Positions 51,581 through 64,000 of a stretch of DNA of 64,000 nucleotides are shown here, piece after piece. How positions within the stretch are numbered: the stretch's first letter is position 1; each line of letters opens with the position of its first letter. This stretch comes from Brachypodius melanocephalos (Eukaryota > Chordata > Aves > Passeriformes > Pycnonotidae). The DNA is taken from NCBI GenBank assembly GCA_013398615.1, contig VZSR01000479.1, positions 5,803,105-5,867,104 on the forward strand, written 5' to 3'. A program made the translations under genes and the position numbers. The notes beneath the pieces are model-generated. The model saw only the letters and a program-made list of their open reading frames with translations, was not told the DNA's origin and searched no databases.

Positions 51581-54500
51581 TTGTGGGTGACCAATGGAAA
51601 GAAGTTGTAAAGAGACAATTTAATAACACTTGAAGAACAAGAATTCATAGTTTATTAAGTTGAAAAATGAACTGTGAAAGGTTCTAACAGCAGGGGTTTG
51701 ATTTCCACGGTAATTGGATGTACACAATAGAATTGTACTTCTTTAAGAAATTATCTGTAAGATTGTGGTTTCTGTGTTAGCTACATCCCTAACACTCATG
51801 TAGCCATCCTTAAGGAAAAGAACAAGAAAACCTCAGAGGATTTTCAGGCTTACTTGTCACCTTGAGATAAATACCAAAACTCAAGTAATTTCAAAGGGAG
51901 CTTGAAAAATACAGCAATAAAATGAGAATTATTGGGCAACCATTCATGTTTATTGAAAGCATAAAAAGATTTATTTTCTGTATAATCAAATCCACACATA
52001 AGCATCTGTTTCTACTATTGTATTCCAATAAAATTAAATTAAATGATATCAGAATTGATGGCTTTTCATTGTGAAACAGATAACAGCCACAAATAAGTCT
52101 ATGGAAAGGAATCAAACTATGGGTTCAATTAATATTGTTTAAAGAGAGCAGGAAAATCAAGCAGCCATGTAAGGACAGACTGTAATGGTAACTTTCCTTT
52201 GTTCCTTTTACACTAAAAACTCTTTAATTATCTTCTTTAGCATTTTTTTTCCTGAGTCTTAAAAGATTAGGAATGATAATGTGAGACAGTGGCAGCCAAA
52301 GAAAAGAGGAAAAAAAATTCTCTTGTGAAGGGAGAGTTTCAGACATTGACAAATCTCCATCAGCTCCACGTATGAAAGCATTTTTAATCTGGGCTGTTCC
52401 TTTGTGCTGCGCTGCCGGATGAGTCACGGATAGATGGAAGAGTTTGTAGTGCAGCAGACATGAAAACAGTTCCTTACAAACCAATATAGGAAATTGCAGA
52501 CAGAAATGCTTTAGTTAAAGGCAGACACACAGAAGAGTTGCAAGAAGCTGTTCCTGCAATATCAATAAAGTTCAGCCTCCCCAGGCTCAGGCACCCCTGC
52601 ACTGCTGGCAGCACTGCAGTGCTGCACTGACACAGCCAGCACAGGAACCCCTTTGGGGCTCTGCTCCCAGTGATGAATCCTGACAGAAGGCTTTGTTTCC
52701 CCTCTTTAAAAATTTCTGCCTTCATTACTATTCAGCCTGCATATGAAAGGAGTCAGTGGCATCCCTCAAATATCCCTGGGCTTGCACAGAATGTGGCTTT
52801 GTCTTACAGCATTTACTAAATTTGTTGCTTGACTTCAGAACCAAATGTTCTCAAACTGGAAGATAAGCATTCCTGCACCCTTTTTTTTTGAAGAAGAAAA
52901 AGGCTTCAACTCCTTAGCATGTGTGACCCAGTCAGATATTCATCAGCTCCATAAGAAAAGATGAAGTTCAAACTCTGATGAAGTCAGCAACAGATCTCTC
53001 TTGACTCAGTAGAGTCGGGTTTAACTTTGGACTCCAGCTCAAGGTCCATCAGTGCACGAGAGTTGAAGGAGCAGATGGCAGCAATGATTTGGAACTTGGG
53101 GCTCCAGACCACAGTGTTCCAGAAGATTCTGTTCCAAGAGTCTGTCCTTGATATTTTGCTCAGTAGAATGTCCTGCAAAGGGCACAGAAGGAGCAGCTGT
53201 CTGGAAGAGCCAAGGTGGGACCAAAACCCTGGGAGAGTGATGAAATACAAGAGCTGCCTCTGGCTGCCTGTCACTGCTGGGACCCCAGCAGGAAGACAGA
53301 AACCAAGACCACTGAGACAAATATTTTGAGGTGTTAGAATATGTTAAAGATCAGTATTATTGATGTTATTTTCACAAGGAGAAAATTTTGCCTTTGAGTT
53401 GCATCATGAGTTGACCTAATGTAAAGCATGAGGCTATGTCATATTTCTGTTCTCCTGCTTGGTGCTGGGAATTGGAGGCAGAAAAGGCACAGGGGATCTC
53501 TTGGTTCTCCTAAGGTGTCTCAAATGACCTCAGAGATCTGCTACAAGGACACTGTTTATATTTTGATCAGATTAGGCCTGCATGATTACCCTTTTTAGGC
53601 AAACTTTATAATTTAGGAATACATCAGTATTTGTTTACCCTGTCCATGATCTCTAATACAGAAGAAATTCTGACAAATCTGTTCTAATTGTCAGACAGCA
53701 ACAACAGCAAGAGTTGCAACTGAAATTAGAGCCAAGCAAAACCCAGTATTTTTATGGCAAAATGCCAAAATATGCCTCCTTAAATTTTTAATTCTTTCCA
53801 TTGCCATGTTGGAAGCTAACGCTGAATACAATAAAGCAAACCAACCTGCAGTAAATTACTTGCAAATGAAAGATCCAAAGTATTTTTTCTCCCCAACAAA
53901 AGCTAATAAATGGAACAGCTGCACTAAGTAATACAGGAAAAAAAAACATTTCTAATTTATGGAATGTTAAAAAAGCTATATTCATCCAGTTACTCTGGGG
54001 AAATGGAATGTAGTAATAAATATTCTTTAAATATAGCCAGGAAGGAAATAGAAACTGACTTAAAATAGAAAACCTCACTATATAAACATTGCTGAATGAT
54101 GGTGTCTAGATCCAGAACAAAAGGTTCCAGTCCCTGTGAGACAAATGTAAGACTGACTCATCCAAACCAGTGATGTAGGAACAGCTCTATACCACACATG
54201 GGAGAACACCACAGCATTGTGTAGTTCCCACCTATAGTGCATTTTTGAATGCTTAAGGTGTCACACATGTCTCTCTTTCTTTAATACTTTTATTAGTACA
54301 AAATGTTACTTGAAGTATTTTTGACTTTTGACGAACGTGACAAAGTGACATTGCCCAAGCCACAGACTGACTCTGGCAGAGGTAGAAATAAAAGTCACAC
54401 TTGACACATAATCCCCACATTAGCAGAGTTATCTGTAGCTGACTGAGCTGGTCCTCATCCCTCCAGCTCAGAGCACTTGGCACAGCCCTGAACCGTCCCC

Positions 54501-55089
54501 AAGCCCTCCCTCCATCTGCATGTCAGATTTTGAGACACATCACCATCTTGCTTATCATCCTTCTTCCTTACTGAGCACCCCAAAGTTTTGCTAGATCACC
54601 TCACTGTTTATTCTCAACCCCTCCCATTTTTACCATTCATAGAGATTCAAGATTTTTTTCTCTTGATAGGAATCTGCCTTTGGCATGAGAAGATCAGCCC
54701 CTGTCATACTGACAAATATCTTCCTATTCCCTTGTTTACTTTCATCTATCTGTCAACATCCATCATACCCAGCACTCATATTCTTGGAATATTATATTTT
54801 TCAGCAGGAGTTGTCTTTTTCTGTTCAAGAGACCAATACAGCTGTGAATTTTAGGTGTTCTTCCCCTTCCCAAAAGAGCTGGGTGAGTTCACAGCAGGTC
54901 ACATAAGTTGAATTTAATTTATTTCATTAGGAAAAGGGACTAAGGAGTTTTAATGCAGGATTTTATCATCTGAGGACTACAGAAACAGGGATAAGAAAAA
55001 TGCAAGAGAGATTGCAAACCTATTTATGCTCAGTATCGATTTATTTTATCATCTGAAAGCCTGAAAGCAAAATGCATTTGTTTAGATTG

Positions 55090-55169
<80 letters not shown>
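55090..55169. repeat. Pure poly-A tract of 80 A
   Basis: Eighty consecutive A with no interruption, directly followed by the truncated 5' end of a CR1 fragment. Its purity suggests recent origin or expansion, or an assembly or sequencing error in length. Confidence 0.97.
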
Positions 55170-55171
<2 letters not shown>

Positions 55172-55310
55172 TGGCCAGGCTGGACAGGGCTTGGATGGAC
55201 AGGGCTTGGAGCAAACTGATCTAGAGGAAGGTGTCCCTGCCCACGGCAGAGGGGTGGAACTGGATGAGCTTTCAGTCTGTTCCAACCCAAACCATTCTGT
55301 GATTTCATGG
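55170..55310 (+). mobile_element. CR1 LINE 3'-end fragment with an internal 15-bp duplication
   Basis: Reads ATGGCCAGGCTGGACAGGGC, GGAGCAAACTGATCTAGAGG, AAGGTGTCCCTGCCCACGGC and TTCCAACCCAAACCATTCTG, the CR1 3' end. TGGACAGGGCTTGGA is repeated in tandem at 55181-55195 and 55196-55210. It begins immediately after the A80 tract. Confidence 0.93.
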
Positions 55311-58300
55311 AAAGAGGAGGAACAGGGTCTAGTTTAGAGCAGAGGGGCAAAGATTGCTGTTGGGAAGAAACCAGGAAATCTTGTGTCAGCCCAGTGCCAT
55401 TCACAGCAGGGAAATACAAATGAGGCACAACCTGCCAAGCTACACTTTCATGAGCATGGTTTCCCTTGATCCTTTACCTATAGTGTGCAATTAACATTTC
55501 AAGCTAGATAAAGCATCATCATTTTGATAAGAAGGCTAGATAAAAGGAATACAATATTTTACCCAGTATTTTCATTCTGGGTTTTGTTCAAGTTACGGTT
55601 TTGTTCGTGACTTGTGGTTTTTAATTACTTTGGATTACTGTCTCGAGAAAATGTCATACATCAATCCCTAGAGACTTCCAGCCAGAAATCTGAGGGTGTA
55701 TATCTGAAGACAAAGAATTGAAATCCACATTTGCTGTACTATGCTCTGTTCAAGATTCACACTGAAGAAAAACAGTCAAACAAGGACCCTGATTGTAAAG
55801 GGGCAGAAAATTATGTATTCCCAAAAGAACAGAAATAGTAATACAAAGCTGAGCTTCCCGTAGCAGCAATTTCCTAGGAGACATTTCCTAAAACATCCTA
55901 GAATTTTCCAGCTCTGTAAACTCACAGGAGGTCACCATCAGGTACAGGCTGCAGAACTAAACCTGTACATTGTACTTTTAAGGAATACAAAAACACAGTG
56001 AGATGCCAGTTCTTTCCAAATGCAATCCCTACGTACAGCCAGCTGTGAGAGTGAGAAAAACTCACTTCATGGAATTTAGAGTGCTCTTTATGCTATTCAT
56101 GAAGGTCCAGCAGAGAAAGGCACACTCAGTACTAAATTACTGAAACCGAGTGCTGAAAATACATCTTTGAGAATTAAGCAGAACTGCATAATCATCCAGG
56201 AGATCTCAAACACCTATATTTAATCTTTTTCATTTAGGCATAAAGCTATAAAACTATATATCTAGATCCAACATGAGCCCTTGTTAGTTATATTCAAAAA
56301 TACACACAATACTAACCATGGAAATCACTTTCATTTTCCAACTAGTTATTATTTCCATACTTCACTATGAGATGTTTTAAGTGAATATGAATTTTTCTTC
56401 TCCTCCCCAGGTCTAGATAGTAGATATAAATCCCCTCACAAAGCTCCAGGGAGATAATTAATTTTATAAGAAAAAAAGCAATAATACAAGTAATAGAACC
56501 ATTAGTGAGGGAAAAGGAACGTTGTAATTATTGTTTGCAATATAAGGGTTCTTCACACACTGGAGTCCTCTCAACTTCTCTACAAAGAGAGCTACTTTTT
56601 ATACTTTGTTTTTTAGAAAATATTGATTGCGTAAGTGTAGTGTTCAGGTTTTGCAAATACTTGTTTGGATTTTGAAGAGATGGAAAGCAGAAAAAGGCAG
56701 GCACTCCTGGGAAAAAGCACAACTTGAGGCCTGATTTTTTTAAATGTATCATCAAAAACGTTGTGGTAACAAAACATGTGGGAAAAGAGACCCGTGAGTA
56801 GCAGCAAATGCCGTCCACAAATCCTGACTTGCTCAAAACTTACCTGGAATTTGAAGAGACATGTTGATATGTCTGGTAAAACACTCCTCATATGACTTGT
56901 GCAAGCATCTTGCTACCAGATAGTTTCACTGAATATTGAAGATTTTCTGTGTACTTAGCAGTTGAATCTCTTGGTAACACGATGCTCAATTACTCCTACC
57001 AGTGACCTTCTGTCTCCCACTTCTACATCAGGCCTCCCACACAGACATTCCCAAAACAAGCTGATAAGTGCAACAAAGAAGATCATATTATGCCTTCGTA
57101 TTTGTGTGTTAGTTTGATTGCACACAGCAGAGTGTTTAGCCCCAGATCTTTGGGATTTTACAATTTTACAATCACCACAGGCATTCTGTTCAGTGCAGAT
57201 GGAACTTCTCGCTTAAAGCAGACAGGTCCTGCACAGTGGTACAGAACTGAACCCTTGCACAATGTGTGTATGTGGGAAAAGTACTGAAAACCATTTTTCC
57301 TGCAAGGGCTCTCTCAGGAGAAGGCACTTCCAGCTGCCCTGACAGCTCCTGCCAGGTGAGTGAACATTTAGGAAGGAACCAGCTCATATTCAAACACCTT
57401 CTCCAGACTGCATCTGGAAATATAGCATCCAGACCAAACAACTGGATTGTTCATTAAAATCATCTGATTGCAAGCACTTATCTTTGTGTTCTCAACAAAA
57501 GAGAGAGAAAAAAAGAAGAGCTGTTTTTTTCAGTCCTTTGTACCATCATCTCTTTCTATTAGAGTCTGCCTATTACACAGGGGTTTTACCATGATTGGTT
57601 TCCTTGACATGTATTTCTATTGCTTTTCATTTGAAAGGAGAGGGTGACTAAAAATTAAATGAATTGTTCATTTAATAGTTGGCCCTGCTTTGAGAAAAGG
57701 TTATCCTTTTTTGGGGTTCTTTGATGCTGTGTTAACGATGCCTTTTCTTCCATAGGCTTTGTGAATAAAAGGCTTTCTCTTGGAGAAAAAATTGGAAAAT
57801 AAACCTTCTCCAGTCCACCCCTCCCATGATGGTAATTTAAGAGATAACTGTTTTCAAGATAAAGCTGATTTCTGATAACAAAAGACCCACTGTTTCAAAT
57901 TGAAGTCTGAAACTCTCAGCAGATGATTGACAAGAAAAATGGTCCAGTAGAAGGATTGGTCATATTGGCTGATGGGGACTTACAATAATGAAAAATAAAG
58001 TAGCAATCATAAATGAAAATTACTCCACTAAACTCTTTCTGGGCTAGAACTGTGTTTTCTTTGTTTGTATTTTGTTTTAACTATTGGTGCATTTAGACAC
58101 AGCAGGAATGTATGTCATGTCATATGAAATTGCATCCTAAAAAGAGAAAAAATCAGCCAGCTCCTTGTTTCACCATCCTCTGTTTGTAGTGCAGACATTC
58201 TGAGTTGTGGTGTGTGAGTTATGTGGGTTGTGTGGTGGTTTTTCCCTCTCTTATCTTTCATCTATTACTGCTAATAGAATCGAGTTTACTTGCTCTTAAA

Positions 58301-61299
58301 AGGAAAGAAGCTAGAGGAATGTGAAAAGGACAACAAAAATAAAGGTATGTTTGGGACTAGCATTTATTATTTCTTGAATATTGCTTTAATCAGGGATATG
58401 TTTATAAGAATTTGTAGGTAGAAGTCCAAGAACAATGTTTTAAATTCATATTAATTTTTGTTAAGGGATGCTTTCATACTCAACAAATTACAGAGCAAAA
58501 TATCTAACAACTCAAAGGTGTCAATCTCGTGGCAGATGTAGAAAAATGATGCACGATTAAGTTCCTTGCCTAGAGAGAAAGGAGCTATGCTAGTTGCTTT
58601 TTTAATTATTGTGTGGCATTGTTCACCAACTATGAATATATTGATCAGAGGAGAGGCAATAAATATCACCCAAAGTCCCCCATTAATTCTCATTGTTCTT
58701 TCTCTACTCAATTGTTCCTATCCTCAAAACATTTATATTCTGCATGCATACCCTGCCAGAGTGTGGTGGGTGGAAGAGAACTGAGTGAAAGAGATGGAAA
58801 ATAGGTGAAAAAATAAACCAGAGAAGTCAGACATGGCCAGGAGGTGTTAATACAAACAGACTGGGCAGGAGGCTCTGGAAAGGTCTCTTCAAGAAGAGTT
58901 TGGGTGCAGTGCAGCAGCAGCACATTCAGAATCACACACCAGATAAAGGGCTGCAGTCTGCTGCCTGGGGAGAGGACCCTTGCACTAATCCCATTCAAAC
59001 TATGTTTGCTTTTTTACTAATAAATGAAAGTTTGGATGGATTCACCACAGACTTCAAAAGGAAAGGAATATCTTCATTTTTGGTGGTAAAATTACCTTTT
59101 TATAGTTCTATATATGATTAACCCCTAGAAAATTTCCCTCAGAAATAGTTGTAGGAGGAAATCAGCAAGGACTGAAGAATGATGTGGTGCTCAACCCCTG
59201 TCCCACCAGACACCCACAGGAACTCTATAACTGGCTCTCAGTTCTGAGACCTCCAGCTTGCACTAGCACAGCTCAGTGGTGATCAGGGTTTAGACCATGT
59301 GTTTAGGTTCTTAAGGACACTGCAGAGAAAAATCTCTCCTTTGGCAGGACCTTCCAGAGTGTTCCAGTGACAGCAGGAGAACAATGACTTGAAGCCAGCA
59401 CCAGGTCAAACTCGGGGGGCGTATTTTTCTTTTTATCAACACTCTCTTCCCCTGGAGATGAGCAAAGCTGGAAGCTGCTCCACACACACTTCTGAGCCTC
59501 AGGAACATCTGGAGAGCACATCTGTTGCAGGAGACAAGAACAGCTGGGTATCTGCAGCACACTGGATCAAGGAGACCTCCAGGGGTCTCAAATAAGTGCT
59601 GAAAAGCAGACCAGAAATTCCAGTCCTCAGGGGCTCCATATGCCAGGATCACAGGGGACAGGAGCAGCAGATGTTTCTCAGGCTCCTTTGGGACCTCCCT
59701 GTCCTTCTTTCTCTCCTCCTTTCCAAACCAGTGACATTGTTGGAGTGACAGGAATCCACAGCTGCACGTTGTCCTGTAGTTTGTGGTTTGGACAATCAAC
59801 ATTCATCGACTTTTTCCTCCAAAGTCAATTGGTCACCTGGTTCTGACCATTCTTTCCTCCAGTTATGTTCTGCCAAGGGTGCTGACACTGTCGGGGTTGT
59901 CTGGAAGGTGCTGGTCATTCCTGAGCCAGTTGGAGCCCTTACAGTTTGCAGAAGGACTGGATACACTTCCAGGGGCTGTCCAGACACCACACATGTGCTC
60001 CTGTATGATTATTGATAGACCTAGATAGGTCTAAAAAGCTATAGCTTCAACATAAACCTGAAATATAATTCTGAGAGCTGTTTGCAGAAATAATCAACAA
60101 ACATACCAACTTTTTTCCTTAGCAGAAAAAAGAAATAACCATTCCACTTCACTCAGTTTTAACCAGTTGCAATTGTTTTAAAATTATTGTTTCATCTTTC
60201 TCAGTCCTTTAAAATTAAAATGAAAAGGGTGGATGACTGTAGGAGCAGAAAACATGACCTACAGCAGATCTGAAGTAATTGAAATCATCTAGCCTTGAAT
60301 ATAAGAGACTTGAAGGAAAACAATAATAGCTCTAAGATAAAGAAAGCAAATTATACACCATGACATGCTCCACAGCCAGAATATATGTGTTGTTTTGACA
60401 AACAATTTTTTTCTGTATGATTACAATGACTTTTATTAAAATAAGAAAACTACCATTTGGGAGGGAAGAGGGGAGGAAATTGATTATCTGTATCTCAGTT
60501 TCTCCCAAATATCTGGATTTAAGAATCAGAAGCTGCACCTAGCACAATGCTGACACAATTGTTTGGAAATGATTTCACAATGGCTCATCTCACCTTAGGT
60601 GGGGAAGGGATAGATTTTGTCACAGTTGTATGTATGAAACATCACTCAACCCCCCCTGTTTTAGTGGTACCCAATGGTACCTCGTTAGAAGTGAGTAAAA
60701 TCTCACTAACACAAGTAAGGTGTTGCATGAGAGTCAGGCCTATCACTCAACATGTCACTCCTTTTTTGTCATCTATTCAATTGTCATCGTTTTTAGAAAG
60801 GATTTGGAAGTGAGAAGCAAAAAAAAGAGACTAAGATTCAATATATCCACTGTTAATCTGTATCTCATGCACATCTAGGCATCTTCACCTCCATATAAAG
60901 GTACATTTTTAGTACATTGTTTGCCATTCTAAGGAATCAAAGAGAAATATATGGTCATTAATCAGCTGAAGATAATCAACTGTCCATTTGAGACAGACAT
61001 ACAACAAGGCTTCTTCAAGCCAAGCAATCATATCTTATCACTTTATCAGTAAAGTACTTTGTTATTCCTATGAAGTTTTTAAACAATTGGATTTCATAGC
61101 ACTTTTTCTCAAGTATTCTTCCAATGAATAAATCTAACAGCAAAACTCAAATAAGAAAACAGCTTACTGCTAGGGAATCTGTGAGCTTGGTTTTGTTGTT
61201 TAAAAACAATCCTGAAGTGGTATTTGGAAAACCAAGAGAAGCTGAGTTACTATCACCACCGCAGCTACAGAAGTATTTAGTAGCTTTATTCTTCTTGTA

Positions 61300-61352
61300 A
61301 AAAAACCCAAAAAAACAAAAACAACAAAAAAAAAACCAACCCCAAAAACCCC
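61300..61352. repeat. A/C-rich low-complexity tract
   Basis: Runs of A broken by C and CC, with no fixed unit. It gives an F/W/G-rich open frame on the minus strand that is not a gene. Confidence 0.8.
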
Positions 61353-64000
61353 ACAGCTTGTAAAAAAATACGAAGGAACAAAGAAAGTGTAAGTGAACCA
61401 TTCTTTTTAGCTCCCAAGTGGAAAATTTAGGAAGCTACCTTGAATAAAACCTGCACCCTTGTACATGTCAGGGAAGCTCCTAAAACCTGGAAGAAAAAAG
61501 GCAACAGAGATATTTTCAAAACACTTGCAAAGAAAAGTAAGGATAATATTTAATTGCTATAAAATCAGCAGCTTTTCAGTTACTTAGAAAATACCAGCAC
61601 AGGTAAAGGCAGCTAAATAATAGTTAGTGAGAAGTAGCTGGGTTCTACACATCTCTTTTATTCACTAAGCTAAAGTTCAATTACAGTAGGGGAGAATTAA
61701 GGGGATGATACTCCGCAGTCCAAGGTGGATTGTGTTTTCATAGCTGATTAGTATTGCTGTGCCAGTGCATTTCTCATTAGAATCCCTTTCTTGAAACTAA
61801 GTACAATTTGCACCGCGTTTTCCACTTGTTTGAGCTTCAAGCTGTCGCTCAAAAAATTAATTTTAGCTGGGTTCATCTTTCCATCACAATTTTTTTGTCA
61901 CAGTGGTTGATTAATTCTATGTCATTGTTTGCTCTTTTGCAAGATTAATTGCAGGATGGGAGAATAGATTACTTTCTGGTGAGGGAATATATGAAGTTAT
62001 TGTAATTCCACAATGCTGGAAAGCAACTTTTTCCCCATCTGACTTCAGGCAGCAAGTAAATGATGTAATGAAGCTGGTTTGGTCTGCTACTGGATCAATA
62101 ACTGACACAAGGAAAGACTTTGTCGAGTTTTTTGGTTATTTAAAGAAAGTCTCCAAGCCCTAAAAGTCTAAAAAATACATCCTGAGCCCTGGAAGGAGAC
62201 AAGCCATACCCACAGCCCAGACAGGCTGAGCAAGGATGGGCAGGTGGAGCATTTGAAGAAGTATTTCCTCTGGAATTGTGTAACATTTCATGGTAGGAAG
62301 CACTGTGACAGAGGGTTTACCCTTAGTGGGGTTTGTGCCACTCCAGCTCAGGTGAGTTGGCGTCTCCAGCTGGAATCCACTCAGGACACAGTAGATTTAT
62401 CTGAAGTAAGGACAGGAAGGGGGCTTTGGGATGCTTTTTTCAGTCTGTAAGGACACAAAATAGACATTATTTTGTATTCATTCAACCTTTCATTGGCTCC
62501 CTTTAGTATACATTTATTTCCCCACAGAGCTGCTTGGCTTAGCACATCTTCAATGCTGCATGATAGCCCCATGGTGTTCTTTTCTATACAAACCAAATTT
62601 ATTCAGCTCTTACTCCATTTATTCTGCTTAGTGATCCCTTGCAAATAATACTACCCACTTCTTAGACAAATGAATTGATATTTCTCTACTGGTTTTTCAT
62701 TTAAGTTTGAACATAATTTTTCTGGTCCTCATTTACCCCATTGTATAGAGAAATAAAAGGTTTTCCAAAAATCTCTATGCTCCCCAGATGTATAACATTG
62801 CAATTGCTTGTCCTCTCCTGCTCTGAAGGCAAGGAGAATATTCCTCCAGTTTCTGTGAGAGCAAGTTTAGGCACTGCTTGTATAAATTAATTTCATGAAT
62901 AACTAAGAATGAATTGCTTTGCATCATAAGGCATCCAACCCAAAAATTCATGGTGCTGCATAAATGCAATAATATTGTCCATAGTCTGTGGGATTTTTAC
63001 TGTTTGAATTAAATCTATAAATACAGATTGAAAGTGGGTTTTCAGTGTTCAGCAGAACTGTGTGAAAAAGGAAAATGCTTGATATTTTAAATTTTTGTTC
63101 ATTTTCCCCAATCAGCTCTAGTTTTCTGCATGCACAAAGTTGGGTGTGCATTGCCAGGAATATTACTCTTTTGTGAGCAAATCTAGTAAGACCAATGGGG
63201 CCAATTCAGGTAAGAGGAGGCAATAAAGCACATCATTTCTCTGGTATTAAACCCTCTAACGCCTGGAAACAGCATCTACTCGAAACTGCCTTGAGCTGCA
63301 TGAATTTATGAATATAACCTGACTGTTAATCTGAATATTGCAACTCTCATCAAAATAAATCATGAACACTTACAATACCTATCCCTCTGCAAGGAGATAA
63401 CTACAGCTTTGTTTATATTAATTCTCCTTTTTTCTGAATTTAACCAGAAAAAAATTAAGTTTTTTTTAAGAATGCACTTCAATGGAATACTTTCAATTTT
63501 TAGTCTTTGAAAGTCAAGTTGCAGATTTTATTCTGAAAAAGACCCTCACTCTAGTTTATCCAAGAACAATACTCTGCAATGCTGGAAGCATGTACTGGTC
63601 TATTATAGTAAAAGCTGTAAACAAAATCTGCCTCTCCCCAGAGTACTAACATCATAAAATATTCAGAGTTTCTGTAAACAGCATCAAACTACTCATGCAG
63701 AAATGAGGAAAAAGCACTGGAGTGCCTGGAGTGAGCTACTGGAACAAGTGCTTTGGTTTTGGCCATGTCAAAAGTCTTCCCTCCATCAATCCTGCTGGGG
63801 GAGGACCCTGTGCACAGAGGAATGATAACTGATCACCTCGTGTGCCTAGAACACAGGGGGAATAAAATCCTAGAAACAGACATTGTAAAAGTGTTGTCAC
63901 CTCCAGAGCATGCAATGTTTCCTGATTTCTGTGTCAGGATTGCTTTAGGAATAGGGAATGCAAGCCCCAGACCAAAACCCTGCCCAGTTTATTCAGTTTA

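Larger units (their letters stand above)
37109..64000. other. Intergenic AT-rich sequence upstream of TRPC7; no gene recognised
   Basis: About 27 kb with no exon, tRNA or other RNA gene that I can support. It contains four CR1 3'-end fragments, homopolymer runs and small palindromes, listed separately. The longest open frames (137 codons at 50260-50673 and 163 codons at 59311-59802, both minus) show no known motif and no coding-like composition. Confidence 0.7.

Noticed and set aside
59311..59802. A 163-codon minus-strand open frame
   Set aside because: No recognisable domain, no start context or splice-site support, and Cys/Leu/Ser-rich composition typical of random translation. A protein search against bird proteomes would settle it.

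Overview
The window is vertebrate nuclear DNA, most likely from a bird. Most of it is AT-rich and non-coding, interspersed repeats are few, and nearly all those I recognise are 3'-end fragments of CR1 LINEs, the dominant avian retrotransposon. There is no bacterial-style gene density. A run of 100 N at 37009-37108 marks an assembly gap.

One protein-coding gene is clear. It is the 5' part of TRPC7, a receptor-operated TRPC cation channel, on the minus strand. A CpG-rich promoter and 5'UTR region lies at about 33700-34640. Coding exon 1 ends at 33877 and supplies only the A and T of the start codon. Exon 2 (26455-25678) supplies the G and then residues 2-260, which hold the ankyrin repeats and the HCCC metal site. 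Exon 3 (6584-6402) encodes residues 261-321. Introns 1 and 2 are about 7.4 kb and 19.1 kb. Intron 3 runs off the left edge, so the transmembrane channel and C-terminal exons lie outside the window.

Layout: 1-6401 is intron 3 with two CR1 fragments. 6585-25677 is intron 2 with two CR1 fragments, an (ATAAA)n tract and a CAATGA compound repeat. 26456-33876 is intron 1. 33877-34640 is the promoter CpG island, which contains a 47-bp GC-rich tandem repeat and an 11-codon upstream ORF with a strong Kozak context. 34640-64000 is intergenic, with no recognisable exon, four CR1 3' ends, a pure A80 tract and a few palindromes or hairpins.

I found no convincing novel multi-gene system. The points most worth a second look are the split start codon, the upstream ORF and the minisatellite at the TRPC7 5' end.
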